Of a stretch of 63,920 bases of DNA, positions 17,648 through 26,979 are shown piece after piece (positions within the stretch are counted from its first letter, which is position 1; every line of letters starts with the position of its first letter). The stretch covers positions 1 through 63,920 of the forward strand of contig CAYJDG010000008.1 of assembly GCA_964368875.1 (NCBI GenBank), read 5' to 3'. Source of the stretch: CAYJDG01 sp964368875 (GTDB taxonomy: Bacteria > Pseudomonadota > Alphaproteobacteria > Micavibrionales > Micavibrionaceae). A program made the translations under genes and the position numbers. The notes below the pieces were generated by a model, which was not told the DNA's origin, ran no database searches, and was given only the letters and a program-made list of their open reading frames with translations.

Positions 17648-18657
17648 TACTGGCCTTGTGTAAATGCGATGTATTGATTGAGTAAGGTGAGAGCTTTGCC
17701 ATCATCAATCGCTTTGGCGGCAAGCGCAACCCCTGCCTTCAGATCAGGCGCGGCAGTGGCAATCACGAGAGCGGCTGCGGCATTAGCCAGAACAATATCA
17801 CGGTACGCCGATTTGGTGCCTTCGAGCAGATGTTTGAGCGCGGCGGCATTCTCAAAAGCGGCTCCGCCACGAATGTCCTTGGCATTGATAGCGGGCAAAC
17901 CGAAATCATCCGGTTTAAGGGTGCGTTCGCTGATACGCCCGGCTTCAAGGATAGCGCAATAGGTTTCGCCCGTAAGCGTGATTTCATCGAGACCGTCCGA
18001 GCCATGAACGACCCACGCGCGTTCAGTGCCGAGTTCGCGTAGAACGTTGGCGATCGGCAAAACCCATTTGCGGTCGAAGACACCGACGAGCTGGCGCTTG
18101 GTGCCGGCAGGATTGGCGAGTGGACCCATAAGATTGAACAGCGTGCGCACACCAAGTTCCTTGCGGATGCTGGCGAGAGGTTTCAACGCCTGATGGTGAT
18201 GCGGGGCCATGAGGAAACAGAAATTGAGATCCGTGAGCGCGGCTTCGCAGATGCCCGGTGCAATATCGAGATTGACCCCCAAGGCTTCCAGCACATCGGC
18301 GGCTCCGGATTTGGAGCTGGCGGCGCGGTTGCCATGTTTGGCGACAGGCACGCCGCAGGCCGCAACGACGATGGCGACGGCGGTTGAAATATTGAGTGTA
18401 TTGCTGTGATCGCCGCCTGTGCCGCAGCAATCAACGGCATTCTCTGGGGCGGCAATCGTGACCGCCATCTGGCGCAGGATACGGGCGGAGCCGATCAGCT
18501 CATCGACGGTTTCTCCGCGTACCGCAAGACCCATAAGATAGGCCCCGATCTGGGCCGGGGTGGCGCTGCCGGAAATCATATCGAGCAGTGACTGCGCCGC
18601 GTCTTCCTGAGTCAGCGTTTCGCCGGTGCGGATTTTTTTGAGAAGGTCGTCAATCAT
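17647..18657 (-). CDS. trpD: Anthranilate phosphoribosyltransferase
   Basis: TrpD transfers phosphoribose from PRPP to anthranilate. The 336-residue protein shows the PRPP-binding CCGTGGDHSNTLNIST motif near residue 80, KHGNRAASSKSGAADVLEALG, and FNLMGPLANPA. It is one base from trpG and overlaps trpC by one base, so trpG-D-C form a tight unit. Family length is standard. Confidence 0.97.
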   Translation of the reverse strand: MIDDLLKKIRTGETLTQEDAAQSLLDMISGSATPAQIGAYLMGLAVRGETVDELIGSARILRQMAVTIAAPENAVDCCGTGGDHSNTLNISTAVAIVVAACGVPVAKHGNRAASSKSGAADVLEALGVNLDIAPGICEAALTDLNFCFLMAPHHHQALKPLASIRKELGVRTLFNLMGPLANPAGTKRQLVGVFDRKWVLPIANVLRELGTERAWVVHGSDGLDEITLTGETYCAILEAGRISERTLKPDDFGLPAINAKDIRGGAAFENAAALKHLLEGTKSAYRDIVLANAAAALVIATAAPDLKAGVALAAKAIDDGKALTLLNQYIAFTQGQ

Positions 18658-18658
18658 A

Positions 18659-19234
18659 TCAATTCAGCAGGCTGACAAAGTTTTTGAGCAACGCATGGCC
18701 GTGACCCGTGGCGATGCTTTCGGGGTGGAATTGCACGCCGTGAATGGGTTTGGTCCTGTGTTGCAAGCCCATGATCATGCCATCATCACTTTGTGCGGTT
18801 ACCTCAAGGCAGGTGGGCAGTGTGGCGCGTTCAACCAAAAGCGAGTGATAGCGCGTGACCGGGTAGGGTGTTGGCAGTCCTGCAAATATACCCTGACCAT
18901 CATGCGTGATTTGTGAAACTTTGCCATGCATCGGAACGGGGCCGCGAATGACCTTCCCGCCGAAGGCTTCGCCGATGGCCTGATGACCGAGGCAGACACC
19001 AAGCAGCGGAATATCTTTTTCGCCAGCCGCGCGGATCAGGTCGAGGCAGATCCCGGCATGGGCCGGGTCGCTCGGGCCGGGGGAAATGACGATCCCGGCG
19101 GCATCAATTTTAAGGGCTTCTTCGACGCTCAAGGAATCGTTGCGGCGGACATCGCAGGTCACGCCCAGATCACCGAAATACTGGACGAGATTATAGGTAA
19201 AGCTGTCATAATTATCGATCAGGACGACTTTCAT
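18659..19234 (-). CDS. trpG: Anthranilate synthase glutamine amidotransferase subunit
   Basis: TrpG releases ammonia from glutamine for the TrpE subunit. The 191-residue class I amidotransferase begins VVLIDNYDSFTYNLVQ and has nucleophile Cys in LLGVCLGHQAIGEAFGG and the His-Glu pair in VQFHPESIAT. It is separated from trpE by an opposite-strand gene, which is unusual. There is no good ribosome site. A promoter whose -10 box ends six bases before the ATG suggests leaderless translation, which would also rule out a classical leader-peptide attenuator here. Confidence 0.96.
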   Translation of the reverse strand: MKVVLIDNYDSFTYNLVQYFGDLGVTCDVRRNDSLSVEEALKIDAAGIVISPGPSDPAHAGICLDLIRAAGEKDIPLLGVCLGHQAIGEAFGGKVIRGPVPMHGKVSQITHDGQGIFAGLPTPYPVTRYHSLLVERATLPTCLEVTAQSDDGMIMGLQHRTKPIHGVQFHPESIATGHGHALLKNFVSLLN

Positions 19235-19240
19235 GTCTTT

Positions 19241-19269
19241 GTTATCCCCGGAACATCTGCCCTTGGCAA
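19241..19269 (-). promoter_or_regulatory. Candidate trpGDC promoter, leaderless
   Basis: On the minus strand TTGCCA (19269-19264) is 17 bases from GATAAC (19246-19241), and the -10 box ends six bases before the trpG ATG at 19234. The -35 box overlaps the -35 of the divergent deacetylase promoter, because the sequence CTTGGCAAG is a palindrome. Confidence 0.5.
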
Positions 19270-19291
19270 GTTATTTGATAGACCTTACATA
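19263..19291 (+). promoter_or_regulatory. Candidate promoter of the deacetylase-like gene
   Basis: TTGGCA (19263-19268) is 17 bases from TACATA (19286-19291), which ends eight bases before the ATG at 19300. The -10 is a weak match, and TATAGG at 19290 is an alternative with poor spacing. Five of its six -35 bases are shared with the divergent trpG promoter. Confidence 0.4.
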
Positions 19292-19299
19292 TAGGGGCC

Positions 19300-20406
19300 A
19301 TGTGGAACCGTCCTAAGCCCCGCCCCAAGCTGATTATCCATACAACCAACCGGCACCTGAGTGACGGGGACCGTGCGCGCGGCAGTGCCAAATTTCTGGT
19401 GGTGGCAATCGCGATCATGGTTGTCGTGATGCATTTCACACCGACCAGCTGGCTTTTTCCTGAGGCCAAACATAAGCCGCCTAAACCTGCGGTCGTGCCT
19501 ATCGAACGTGTCGCGGTGGAGCCTAAGCCTGAACCTACGCTAGTGGTAGCGGAGCCCGTCATCGTGGTTCCTCCTGAACCTGCGCCACAGAATTTCGAAC
19601 GCCCCTATGGGCCAGAAAATCTTCCGGCATGGCAACGGTATGCCGTTCCAGTGGTGCTTGATCCGGCCAAGGTCAAAATTGCCATCGTCATCGACGACAT
19701 GGGCGTCAATCATGTGAAGAGCCGCGAGATGCTCGCGCTACCGTCTGTCCTGACGTTATCGTTCCTGCCTTATGCAGACGGTGTGGCCGAAATGGCCAAA
19801 GAGGCCCGTGCCAAGGGGCATGAAATCATGGTGCATATTCCGATGGAGCCGATGAGCGCAGATGAAAATCCCGGTCCCAATGCGTTGCTGACGACCTTGA
19901 TGCCGGGTGAATTACAGCAACGGGTCATGACCAATCTGAACGGGTTATCAGGCTATGTCGGGATCAATAACCATATGGGAAGCTTATTTACGCAGGATAC
20001 TTTGGCGCTGAAAGAGCTGATGAAGATCCTGAAAGCACAGGGGCTTTTTATGCTCGATTCAAAAACCATCGGCAACAGCCAGGCTTATAATGAAGCAAAA
20101 CTGGCCGGGGTTCCGGCGGTTGAGCGCGATGTGTTTCTGGATAACGATCCGGCCTATGCGGCAGTGGTGAAGCAGTTTCAGGAAGCCGAAGCTGTGGCCC
20201 GTAAAAAAGGCAGCGCGATTGTGATTGGCCATCCCAAGGAAGATACGATCCGCGCTCTCAAGGAATTTCTGGCGCGGGCCGATGCAGACGGGCTTCAGGT
20301 CGTGCCGCTTAGTGCGCTTGTGAAGATGACTGAGACTGAAAATGTTGCTCAAGGGCATCTTCCGCCGCCCGCACCAATGCCTGAGCCTTCTGCACCGTCT
20401 CCCTGA
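19300..20406 (+). CDS. Divergent polysaccharide deacetylase family protein (YibQ/DUF610 type)
   Basis: This 368-residue protein has a membrane anchor (about residues 28-50), a Pro/Val/Glu-rich linker, and a periplasmic domain of the divergent polysaccharide deacetylase family. Family marks are IAIVIDDMGVN with D132-D133, HEIMVHIPMEPM, YVGINNHMGSLFT and AIVIGHPKEDT. Members are thought to act on cell-wall or surface glycans, but the substrate is unknown. The tail is proline-rich. The gene lies on the opposite strand between trpG and trpE, and its last 98 bases overlap the end of trpE. No Shine-Dalgarno is visible and the start appears leaderless. Confidence 0.85.
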   Translation: MWNRPKPRPKLIIHTTNRHLSDGDRARGSAKFLVVAIAIMVVVMHFTPTSWLFPEAKHKPPKPAVVPIERVAVEPKPEPTLVVAEPVIVVPPEPAPQNFERPYGPENLPAWQRYAVPVVLDPAKVKIAIVIDDMGVNHVKSREMLALPSVLTLSFLPYADGVAEMAKEARAKGHEIMVHIPMEPMSADENPGPNALLTTLMPGELQQRVMTNLNGLSGYVGINNHMGSLFTQDTLALKELMKILKAQGLFMLDSKTIGNSQAYNEAKLAGVPAVERDVFLDNDPAYAAVVKQFQEAEAVARKKGSAIVIGHPKEDTIRALKEFLARADADGLQVVPLSALVKMTETENVAQGHLPPPAPMPEPSAPSP

Positions 20407-21820
20407 ATTCATAGTCAGGGTCGCTGGCCATGGTGATCCCTGCGCCTGATTGGATATGGATTTTTCCGTCTTTCAGGAGCGCGGTGCGCAGAGCGATGCA
20501 GGTGTCGATATTGCCGTTGCCGCCGAGATAGCCGATGCAGCCAGCATAGAATTTGCGTTTCACGGGTTCCAGTTCATCGATGATTTCCATGGCACGGATT
20601 TTGGGCGCACCGCTGACCGTGCCGGCAGGAAAACCTGCCAATAAAGCATCCAGGCAATCTAGGTCGTCACGCAATTTGCCTTCGACGTTCGAGACGATGT
20701 GCATGACGTGCGAATAGTTTTCGATTTTGAATTGGTCGGTGACTTTGACGGTGCCGATTTTGGCGACGCGCCCGACATCGTTGCGCCCGAGATCGAGCAG
20801 CATCAAATGTTCAGAGTATTCTTTTGGATCGGCAAGTAAAGCGGCGGCGATTTCCTGATCTTCAACAGGGGTCTTGCCGCGTTTGCTGGTTCCGGCAATC
20901 GGGCGGATCGTGACATCGCCGTCGCGCACCCGGACGAGCACTTCGGGGCTGGACCCGGCAATCGAGAAATCGGGGAACTGAAGATAGAACAGAAACGGCG
21001 ACGGATTGATGCGGCGAAGCGAACGGTAAAAGTCGAACGCAGGCAAGGTGAAATCAGCCGAGAAGCGCTGCGAGAGCACGACCTGAAAGATGTCACCGGA
21101 CGCCGTGTAATCCTTGGCCTTGTTGACCATCGCATGAAAGGCTGCGGGAGGCATGTTTGATTGGAGATCGAGACTGCCGGATGGCGGCGCAGTTTGTGTT
21201 TGAGCAGGTGTCGCCGTTCTGAGCTTGTTGATGCAGGTCTGGAGACGCAGTTGGGCCGTTTCATAAACGATCTGCGCCGAGCGGTGCGCGGTGCGGGCGG
21301 TGTCATAGATAGGCGCGATGACGCAGATTTTATGCATGACGTTATCAAAGACAACGAGCACGCGCGGGCGGGTGAATACCGCATCGGGGATATTGAGCGT
21401 GTCAGGGTTTTTATCCGGAAGCGTTTCGACTTCGCGGATCATGTCATAGCCGAAGAACCCAAACAGGCCGGACGCAGCCATCGGCGGTAAACCCTCCGGC
21501 AAGACGTCGATATGGCTGGATTTCATGCGGGCGCGCAGGCTTTCGAGCGGTTTATCTTTTTCAACCTGATCGTTGCTGGTCACGACGCCGTTTTCGTACT
21601 TCCAGATCAGATCGGGGTCGAAGCCGATCATGGTATAGCGCCCGAGCACGGCGCCGCCTTCGACAGATTCTAGAAGGAAGGAATAGGGTTCTGCTGCGGC
21701 GAGTTTCAGGAAAGCCGATACCGGGGTATCGCTGTCGGAAACGATCCATGACCAGAGAAGCTGCGTTTTTCCGCTCTCAAAGTTTGCCGAGAAAGTTTTG
21801 AGATCGGGCAGGGCGGTCAA
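20309..21820 (-). CDS. trpE: Anthranilate synthase component I
   Basis: TrpE makes anthranilate from chorismate using ammonia from TrpG. The 503-residue protein has the N-terminal regulatory domain with SFLLESVEGGAVLGRYTMIG, the region that binds the feedback inhibitor tryptophan. The catalytic domain contains SPFLFYLQFPDFSIAGSSPE, RPIAGTSKRGKT and GAPKIRAMEIIDELE. The start is a TTG at 21820, two bases after the ppiD stop. The next ATG is about 60 residues in and would remove conserved sequence, so coupling to ppiD translation is likely. The C-terminal tail overlaps the convergent deacetylase gene. Confidence 0.95.
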   Translation of the reverse strand: MTALPDLKTFSANFESGKTQLLWSWIVSDSDTPVSAFLKLAAAEPYSFLLESVEGGAVLGRYTMIGFDPDLIWKYENGVVTSNDQVEKDKPLESLRARMKSSHIDVLPEGLPPMAASGLFGFFGYDMIREVETLPDKNPDTLNIPDAVFTRPRVLVVFDNVMHKICVIAPIYDTARTAHRSAQIVYETAQLRLQTCINKLRTATPAQTQTAPPSGSLDLQSNMPPAAFHAMVNKAKDYTASGDIFQVVLSQRFSADFTLPAFDFYRSLRRINPSPFLFYLQFPDFSIAGSSPEVLVRVRDGDVTIRPIAGTSKRGKTPVEDQEIAAALLADPKEYSEHLMLLDLGRNDVGRVAKIGTVKVTDQFKIENYSHVMHIVSNVEGKLRDDLDCLDALLAGFPAGTVSGAPKIRAMEIIDELEPVKRKFYAGCIGYLGGNGNIDTCIALRTALLKDGKIHIQSGAGITMASDPDYEFRETVQKAQALVRAAEDALEQHFQSQSSSQAH

Positions 21821-21822
21821 GG

Positions 21823-23712
21823 TTATTTGCTTTCCGGCTCGCCGCCATACATCCGCTGCAGCAGTTGGACGTTTTTGCTGATCTTGTAGCGCGACTGCAA
21901 CTCATCAACGAAGATCAGGAGATTTTCCTGGCTTGCATCCGAGCCAGTTTTTTCCTGAATGGTAGTAATGTCAGATTTTGCAGGGTCTTTCGCACTCATT
22001 TTAACCGACGTGACACGAGCGATGGCCAGCCCTTTATCAACTGGTACGGCTATGAATTTGCCTTTTTCGGCATTCATCACTATGCGCAGCGTGCTCTCAG
22101 TCAGACCTGCCGGAGGTTTTGACTCGCGGGTCAAAGCGGCAAAGGTTTGAACTTTGGTTTTCTTTTCCTTGGCGATATCGGCAAGAGTGGTTTTGCCCGC
22201 GTTCAGTTTTTCAAGAGCTTGCTGGACGTAAAGCGCGGTGGCTTTCGCCTGCTGATCGGCAATCCACAGGGAGGTCACTTCGGCTTTCACTTCGGCGAGT
22301 TCCTTCTGGCGGCGCGGGGTAGTGCCATCCAGACGGATCGTGTACATGCGTCCGCCTGTCATCTCAGCGAGCGGCGAGGTTTCACCTTCATGAAGATTGA
22401 ACGCGCTTTGTAGAATGCGCGCCTGATCGGCCTCATAGGCTTTCAGTTCAGGGAAATCCGGCTGCGACATGCGTACGTCTTTCAGCTTTACCAAAGTCAT
22501 TTTGGTGTCTTTGGCAACGGCATCAAGTTCTTCACCGCCATCAAGGCGCTCATCGACACGGTTGATAGCTGCATAGGCTTGATCGCCTTTGGCGTTTTGT
22601 TCAAGGTCTCTACGAATGCCGGCGCTGACTTTATCAAAAGGCTGCACCTGAGCAGGCTGCGTGGTTTTGATAAAAGCAATGTGCCATCCGAGCGGGGACT
22701 TCAGCGGGCCGACATAGGTTTTCTCAGGAGCTGCGAAAATGGCGGTCCCGAGTTCTTCCGGCAGACCGGCTTTTTCAAATCCGGTTTCGGCCATATACCC
22801 CTTGGTGTCTTTGGTTACGGATTTGAGAGCGTCTTGCAGGGACTTCTTACCTTCCTTAGCGGCCTTTAGAACGGCTTCGACTTTTTCCTTGTTATCCAGC
22901 ACAACCTGTTCGATCAGGCGGCGCTCTGCGACACGGAAATTATCCTGATTTTCTTCATAATAGGCTTTAACGTCGGCATCGCTGACCTTGGCATCACCGA
23001 CCAGCGCTTCGGGCGACAGGATGCCAACCGTGAAGCTGCGGTTTTCCGGCGCCATGTAACGGTCTTTGATGCTGTCAAAATACGCGGCAAGCTCAACATC
23101 GGTCGGTGCTTTCACAATATCTGCGTTGCTTTGCAAGAAAACCACTGCTTCGGCGTTACGCTCTTCGCTCTGGTATTTATGCAGGTCAGAGGCAACTATC
23201 GCAGGCACATAATAATTCTGTGCAACCGCATTGCGCAGAAGTTCAGTCGAGGTGGAGGCGCGCAGGTTTTCGATCAGTTCGCCTTCCGACATATTTTGTG
23301 ACTGGAGGAGATTGCTGAGAATTTGTTTCTTGCTGACGTCTTTGGTGGCCATCGGCGTGACCAGATCGTTGATCTGTTTGGCGACATGCTTGTCATCGAC
23401 GATGACACCATAGTCATAGGCGGCCTGCTTAAGCAGATGATCCATGATCGTCACTTCGAGAATCTGGTCGATCATGCCAGTTTTGTAAGCGACTTCCGGA
23501 GTCATCTTCTGGCTGCGGACGATGCGTTTGACGAGGCGGTCGAATTCGCTGCTCTTGATCGGCTTTCCTGCAATCACGGCGACGTCGGTCGACCCACCCG
23601 CATTCCGGTAGGAGCCAGTCCAGTCCATCAGGACCAGCCCGACAGTGCCCATCACCAGGGCGGCCAGAAACAGGTAAGAAAAAATGCCGGAGCGCATTTT
23701 CAAAAGCAGCAT
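21823..23712 (-). CDS. ppiD: PpiD-like membrane-anchored peptidyl-prolyl isomerase/chaperone
   Basis: The 629-residue protein has an N-terminal membrane anchor (about residues 8-30), a SurA-type N-terminal chaperone region (about 40-230), a parvulin-like domain (about 250-380, ending in the typical GPLKSPLGWHIAFI), and a second parvulin-like remnant. PpiD sits at the Sec translocon exit and helps fold exported proteins. AGGA is placed seven bases before the ATG. A TATAGT box (minus strand, at 23747-23742) lies about 30 bases upstream and is a probable -10. The trpE gene follows after two bases, an arrangement also known in related alphaproteobacteria. Confidence 0.9.
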   Translation of the reverse strand: MLLLKMRSGIFSYLFLAALVMGTVGLVLMDWTGSYRNAGGSTDVAVIAGKPIKSSEFDRLVKRIVRSQKMTPEVAYKTGMIDQILEVTIMDHLLKQAAYDYGVIVDDKHVAKQINDLVTPMATKDVSKKQILSNLLQSQNMSEGELIENLRASTSTELLRNAVAQNYYVPAIVASDLHKYQSEERNAEAVVFLQSNADIVKAPTDVELAAYFDSIKDRYMAPENRSFTVGILSPEALVGDAKVSDADVKAYYEENQDNFRVAERRLIEQVVLDNKEKVEAVLKAAKEGKKSLQDALKSVTKDTKGYMAETGFEKAGLPEELGTAIFAAPEKTYVGPLKSPLGWHIAFIKTTQPAQVQPFDKVSAGIRRDLEQNAKGDQAYAAINRVDERLDGGEELDAVAKDTKMTLVKLKDVRMSQPDFPELKAYEADQARILQSAFNLHEGETSPLAEMTGGRMYTIRLDGTTPRRQKELAEVKAEVTSLWIADQQAKATALYVQQALEKLNAGKTTLADIAKEKKTKVQTFAALTRESKPPAGLTESTLRIVMNAEKGKFIAVPVDKGLAIARVTSVKMSAKDPAKSDITTIQEKTGSDASQENLLIFVDELQSRYKISKNVQLLQRMYGGEPESK

Positions 23713-23912
23713 GGGAATCCTCGTTCGGTAAAAGCTTGAGGACTATAGACAGCGGTCTTCATAAAGAAAATAGCTAAGCGCCTTGTTGACCTAAGCCTGA
23801 AAAGCCTGCTCCAGCTATCGAGATGTTATTGTCATAAAATAAAGGTTCATAACTTCCTGATAAACCTACTATGAAGTTTGACGCGGGAAGCTTCCCTGTC
23901 TACAAGAAATCC

Positions 23913-24665
23913 ATGAAAAAGCTGATCGCCGGAAACTGGAAGATGAATGGCAACCTCATGGAGGTTTGCACCCTTATGAATGGGCTAACTGCTGGGCTTG
24001 AAGCCGAGCCGGGCCTGATCACGCAGGTCGATTTCAGTATTGCTCCCCCGTACATCCACATCGCACTTGCCAATTCCATGCTGCCGCCAGGCATTATGAT
24101 TGGCGCACAGAACTGCTCTTCTGAGGATAACGGTGCATTTACCGGTGAGATTTCCGCCAAGATGCTTAAGGAAATCGGCTGTCAGAACGTCATTCTTGGT
24201 CATTCCGAACGCCGCGCTAAACTGGGTGAAACCAGTGAAATGGTAGCTGATAAGGTCATTCGCGCCCGTGAAGCGGGGCTGCGCTCAATCGTTTGTATAG
24301 GTGAAACGCTGCAGGAGCGTGACACAGGCAATGCCGCAGCCGTCGTGGTTGAGCAGCTGCGCCGCTCTCTGCCGGACCGTGTGACCGGCGAAAGCGTCAC
24401 AATTGCCTATGAGCCTGTCTGGGCCATCGGCACCGGAAAAACCCCGACCCCTGAAGATGTCGCCGTGATGCATGAAACCATCCGCCATACGCTTAAGGAA
24501 AAACTGGACAATCCGGATTCTATGCGTATTTTGTACGGCGGTTCGGTCAAGCCGTCCAATGCCAAGGAACTTTTGACATTGCCTAATGTCGACGGGGCCT
24601 TAGTTGGTGGTGCGAGCCTGAATGCCGAACAGTTCTTGGCCATCGCGGTCGCTGTTACGGTTTAA
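23913..24665 (+). CDS. tpiA: Triosephosphate isomerase
   Basis: TpiA interconverts dihydroxyacetone phosphate and glyceraldehyde 3-phosphate. From the ATG at 23913 the protein has 250 residues, the normal family length, with K10 (GNWKMNG), H97 (GHSERR) and E167 (YEPVWAIGTG). The frame is open back to an ATG at 23871, but those 14 extra residues are not part of the family. It is divergent from ppiD across about 200 bases of non-coding DNA. Confidence 0.96.
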   Translation: MKKLIAGNWKMNGNLMEVCTLMNGLTAGLEAEPGLITQVDFSIAPPYIHIALANSMLPPGIMIGAQNCSSEDNGAFTGEISAKMLKEIGCQNVILGHSERRAKLGETSEMVADKVIRAREAGLRSIVCIGETLQERDTGNAAAVVVEQLRRSLPDRVTGESVTIAYEPVWAIGTGKTPTPEDVAVMHETIRHTLKEKLDNPDSMRILYGGSVKPSNAKELLTLPNVDGALVGGASLNAEQFLAIAVAVTV

Positions 24666-24689
24666 AGTATAAGAAGTAGGAATATCTCT

Positions 24690-25103
24690 ATGGAACATGT
24701 CGTTCTGGTCATCCACCTGATCCTTACCCTTGCGCTGATCATTCTGATCCTGCTGCAACGCTCAGAAGGCGGCGGTCTCGGGATCGGCGGCGGCGGTGGC
24801 GGTCTTGGCGGATTTGCATCGCCCCAGTCGACAGCCAACGCTCTAACCAAGGCCACCCAGTTTATCGGTGCCTGTTTCTTTGCCACCAGCCTGATTTTGG
24901 CCGTTATGGCGTCGCGCGGCGGCTCCCAGCCAGCCAGCATTCTCGATCAGGTTGTTGATAACCCACCCGCAGCCGAATCTTCTGCTAGCCCTGAGACTGA
25001 CAAAGCGGGCATAAACTTGGAGTCCGCCCCGGCAGTTCCGACGGATCAAAAGAAACCCGTAGAAAAGCCTAAAACCGCCCCAGCGGTCCCCATAGCGGAA
25101 TAA
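24690..25103 (+). CDS. secG: Preprotein translocase subunit SecG
   Basis: SecG is the third subunit of the SecYEG channel. The 137-residue protein has two membrane helices (about residues 4-22 and 55-75) joined by the glycine-rich loop LGIGGGGGGLGGF, the family signature. A long Ala/Pro/Lys tail is common in alphaproteobacteria. Placement between tpiA and pyrG is conserved; pyrG starts two bases after its stop. Confidence 0.95.
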   Translation: MEHVVLVIHLILTLALIILILLQRSEGGGLGIGGGGGGLGGFASPQSTANALTKATQFIGACFFATSLILAVMASRGGSQPASILDQVVDNPPAAESSASPETDKAGINLESAPAVPTDQKKPVEKPKTAPAVPIAE

Positions 25104-25105
25104 CA

Positions 25106-26734
25106 ATGACACGATACATATTTATCACCGGCGGCGTGGTTTCCTCTTTAGGAAAAGGCCTCGCCTCCGCAGCGCTTGGCGGACTTCTGCAAGCTCGCGG
25201 CTACACTGTACGCCTGTGCAAGCTCGATCCGTACCTCAACGTCGATCCGGGGACGATGTCGCCGTTCCAGCACGGCGAAGTTTTCGTGACCGATGACGGC
25301 GCGGAGACCGACCTTGATCTTGGTCACTATGAACGCTTCACAGGCCGTCCAGCGACCGCCACCGATAACACCACGACGGGCCGCATTTATACGAGTGTGC
25401 TCTCTCGCGAACGCAAGGGCGAATACCTTGGCGCGACCATTCAGGTTATTCCGCATATCACGGATGAGATCAAAGCGTTCGTCCGCGAAAAAGACGGCTC
25501 GGCAGATTTCGTGCTGTGTGAAATCGGCGGAACAGTCGGCGATATCGAGAGCCTGCCATTCCTCGAAGCCATTCGTCAGTTCAGCAACGAAGTCGGCCAT
25601 GCACGCGCTATCTTCGTGCACATGACTCTGCTGCCGTATATTCCGACCGCAGGCGAACTGAAAACCAAACCGACGCAGCACTCCGTCAAGGAACTGATGT
25701 CGGCAGGTATTCGCCCTGATATCCTGATGTGCCGCGCCGACCGCGAAATCGCGGAAGACGAGCGCAAGAAGATTGCCCTGTTCTGCAATATTCCATTTGA
25801 GCGCGTCATCCCGGCGCTGGATGCAAAATCGATTTATGAAGTACCACTGACCTACCATGCCGAAGGTCTGGATGATCAAGTGCTGGCCTGCTTTGGAATT
25901 GAAGCCAAAGGCAAGCCCGATCTCAGCAAGTGGGATGACATCATGGACCGGATCAAAAATCCGGACAGCCATGTGAAGATCGCCATCGTAGGCAAATATA
26001 CCAACCTGACCGACAGTTATAAATCATTGAACGAAGCCCTGATCCACGGCGGCATCGCCAACCGTGTCAAGGTTGACCTCAAGTTTATCGAAGCGGAAAC
26101 GTTTGAAACGTCAGATCGTATCCATGAGCTGGAAGACGTCGATGCCATTCTCGTTCCGGGCGGCTTCGGCCAGCGCGGCACGGAAGGCAAGATCAAAGCA
26201 GTGCAGTTTGCGCGCGAACGCAAGATTCCGTATTTCGGGATTTGTTTCGGCATGCAGATGGCTGTAATTGAGGCGACGCGCAATCTGGTCGGTCTGCCGA
26301 ATGCAAACTCGACCGAATTCGGCGCTTGTAAAGAGCCGGTCGTTGGTCTGATGACCGAATGGATCAAGGGCAATGAAACGGTTGCCCGCAACAACGCGAC
26401 TGATCTGGGCGGCACGATGCGCCTGGGCGCGTATCCTGCGATGCTGCGTAAAGGGTCGCTTATCTCGCAGATATATGGCGCAACGCAGATTTCCGAGCGT
26501 CACCGTCACCGCTATGAAGTGAATGCAGATTATGTGGATCGCCTTGAATCCAAAGGCATGATTTTCTCGGGGATGTCGCCGGACGGCAAGCTGCCTGAGA
26601 TTGTTGAGATTCCAGATCACCCATGGTTTATTGGTGTCCAGTATCACCCTGAACTGAAATCAAAACCATTCGACCCGCACCCATTGTTCGTGTCGTTTAT
26701 CAAGGCGGCGATTGAGCAAAGCAGGCTGGTTTAG
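25106..26734 (+). CDS. pyrG: CTP synthase
   Basis: PyrG converts UTP to CTP with ammonia from glutamine. The 542-residue protein has the amidoligase domain (TGGVVSSLGKGLASAALG at the N-terminus) and a C-terminal class I glutaminase domain with C380 in GICFGMQ and the His-Glu pair in VQYHPELKSKP. Length and motifs are canonical. It follows secG by two bases. Confidence 0.98.
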   Translation: MTRYIFITGGVVSSLGKGLASAALGGLLQARGYTVRLCKLDPYLNVDPGTMSPFQHGEVFVTDDGAETDLDLGHYERFTGRPATATDNTTTGRIYTSVLSRERKGEYLGATIQVIPHITDEIKAFVREKDGSADFVLCEIGGTVGDIESLPFLEAIRQFSNEVGHARAIFVHMTLLPYIPTAGELKTKPTQHSVKELMSAGIRPDILMCRADREIAEDERKKIALFCNIPFERVIPALDAKSIYEVPLTYHAEGLDDQVLACFGIEAKGKPDLSKWDDIMDRIKNPDSHVKIAIVGKYTNLTDSYKSLNEALIHGGIANRVKVDLKFIEAETFETSDRIHELEDVDAILVPGGFGQRGTEGKIKAVQFARERKIPYFGICFGMQMAVIEATRNLVGLPNANSTEFGACKEPVVGLMTEWIKGNETVARNNATDLGGTMRLGAYPAMLRKGSLISQIYGATQISERHRHRYEVNADYVDRLESKGMIFSGMSPDGKLPEIVEIPDHPWFIGVQYHPELKSKPFDPHPLFVSFIKAAIEQSRLV

Positions 26735-26754
26735 TTTTTTTGCGTAGAGGATAA

Positions 26755-26973
26755 ATGCGTATGTCAGACCAAATCGATCAACAGCCAACCCGTTACGGTG
26801 GCAGCCAGAATAACCTTTCCCTGATTATAGGCGCCCTTGGCGTCACTTTTGCTATAGCGACCCAATTTAAGCCAGAGATCAGTGAATTCAGAAAGTCTGT
26901 CGTTGAGACTGTCAGGCAGGCCGTCTCGTCTCAACCCAAGACAACTACACAGCAAACTCTGGTTGCTAAGTAA
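26755..26973 (+). CDS. Small single-span membrane protein, unrecognised
   Basis: This 72-residue protein has one hydrophobic segment (about residues 21-40, LSLIIGALGVTFAIATQF) and a polar Gln/Thr-rich tail. AGAGGA lies upstream; either the ATG at 26755 or the in-frame ATG at 26761 could be used, and the second has the better spacing. It is 20 bases after pyrG and convergent with the DUF305 gene. No function can be assigned. Confidence 0.6.
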   Translation: MRMSDQIDQQPTRYGGSQNNLSLIIGALGVTFAIATQFKPEISEFRKSVVETVRQAVSSQPKTTTQQTLVAK

Positions 26974-26979
26974 CTAAGG

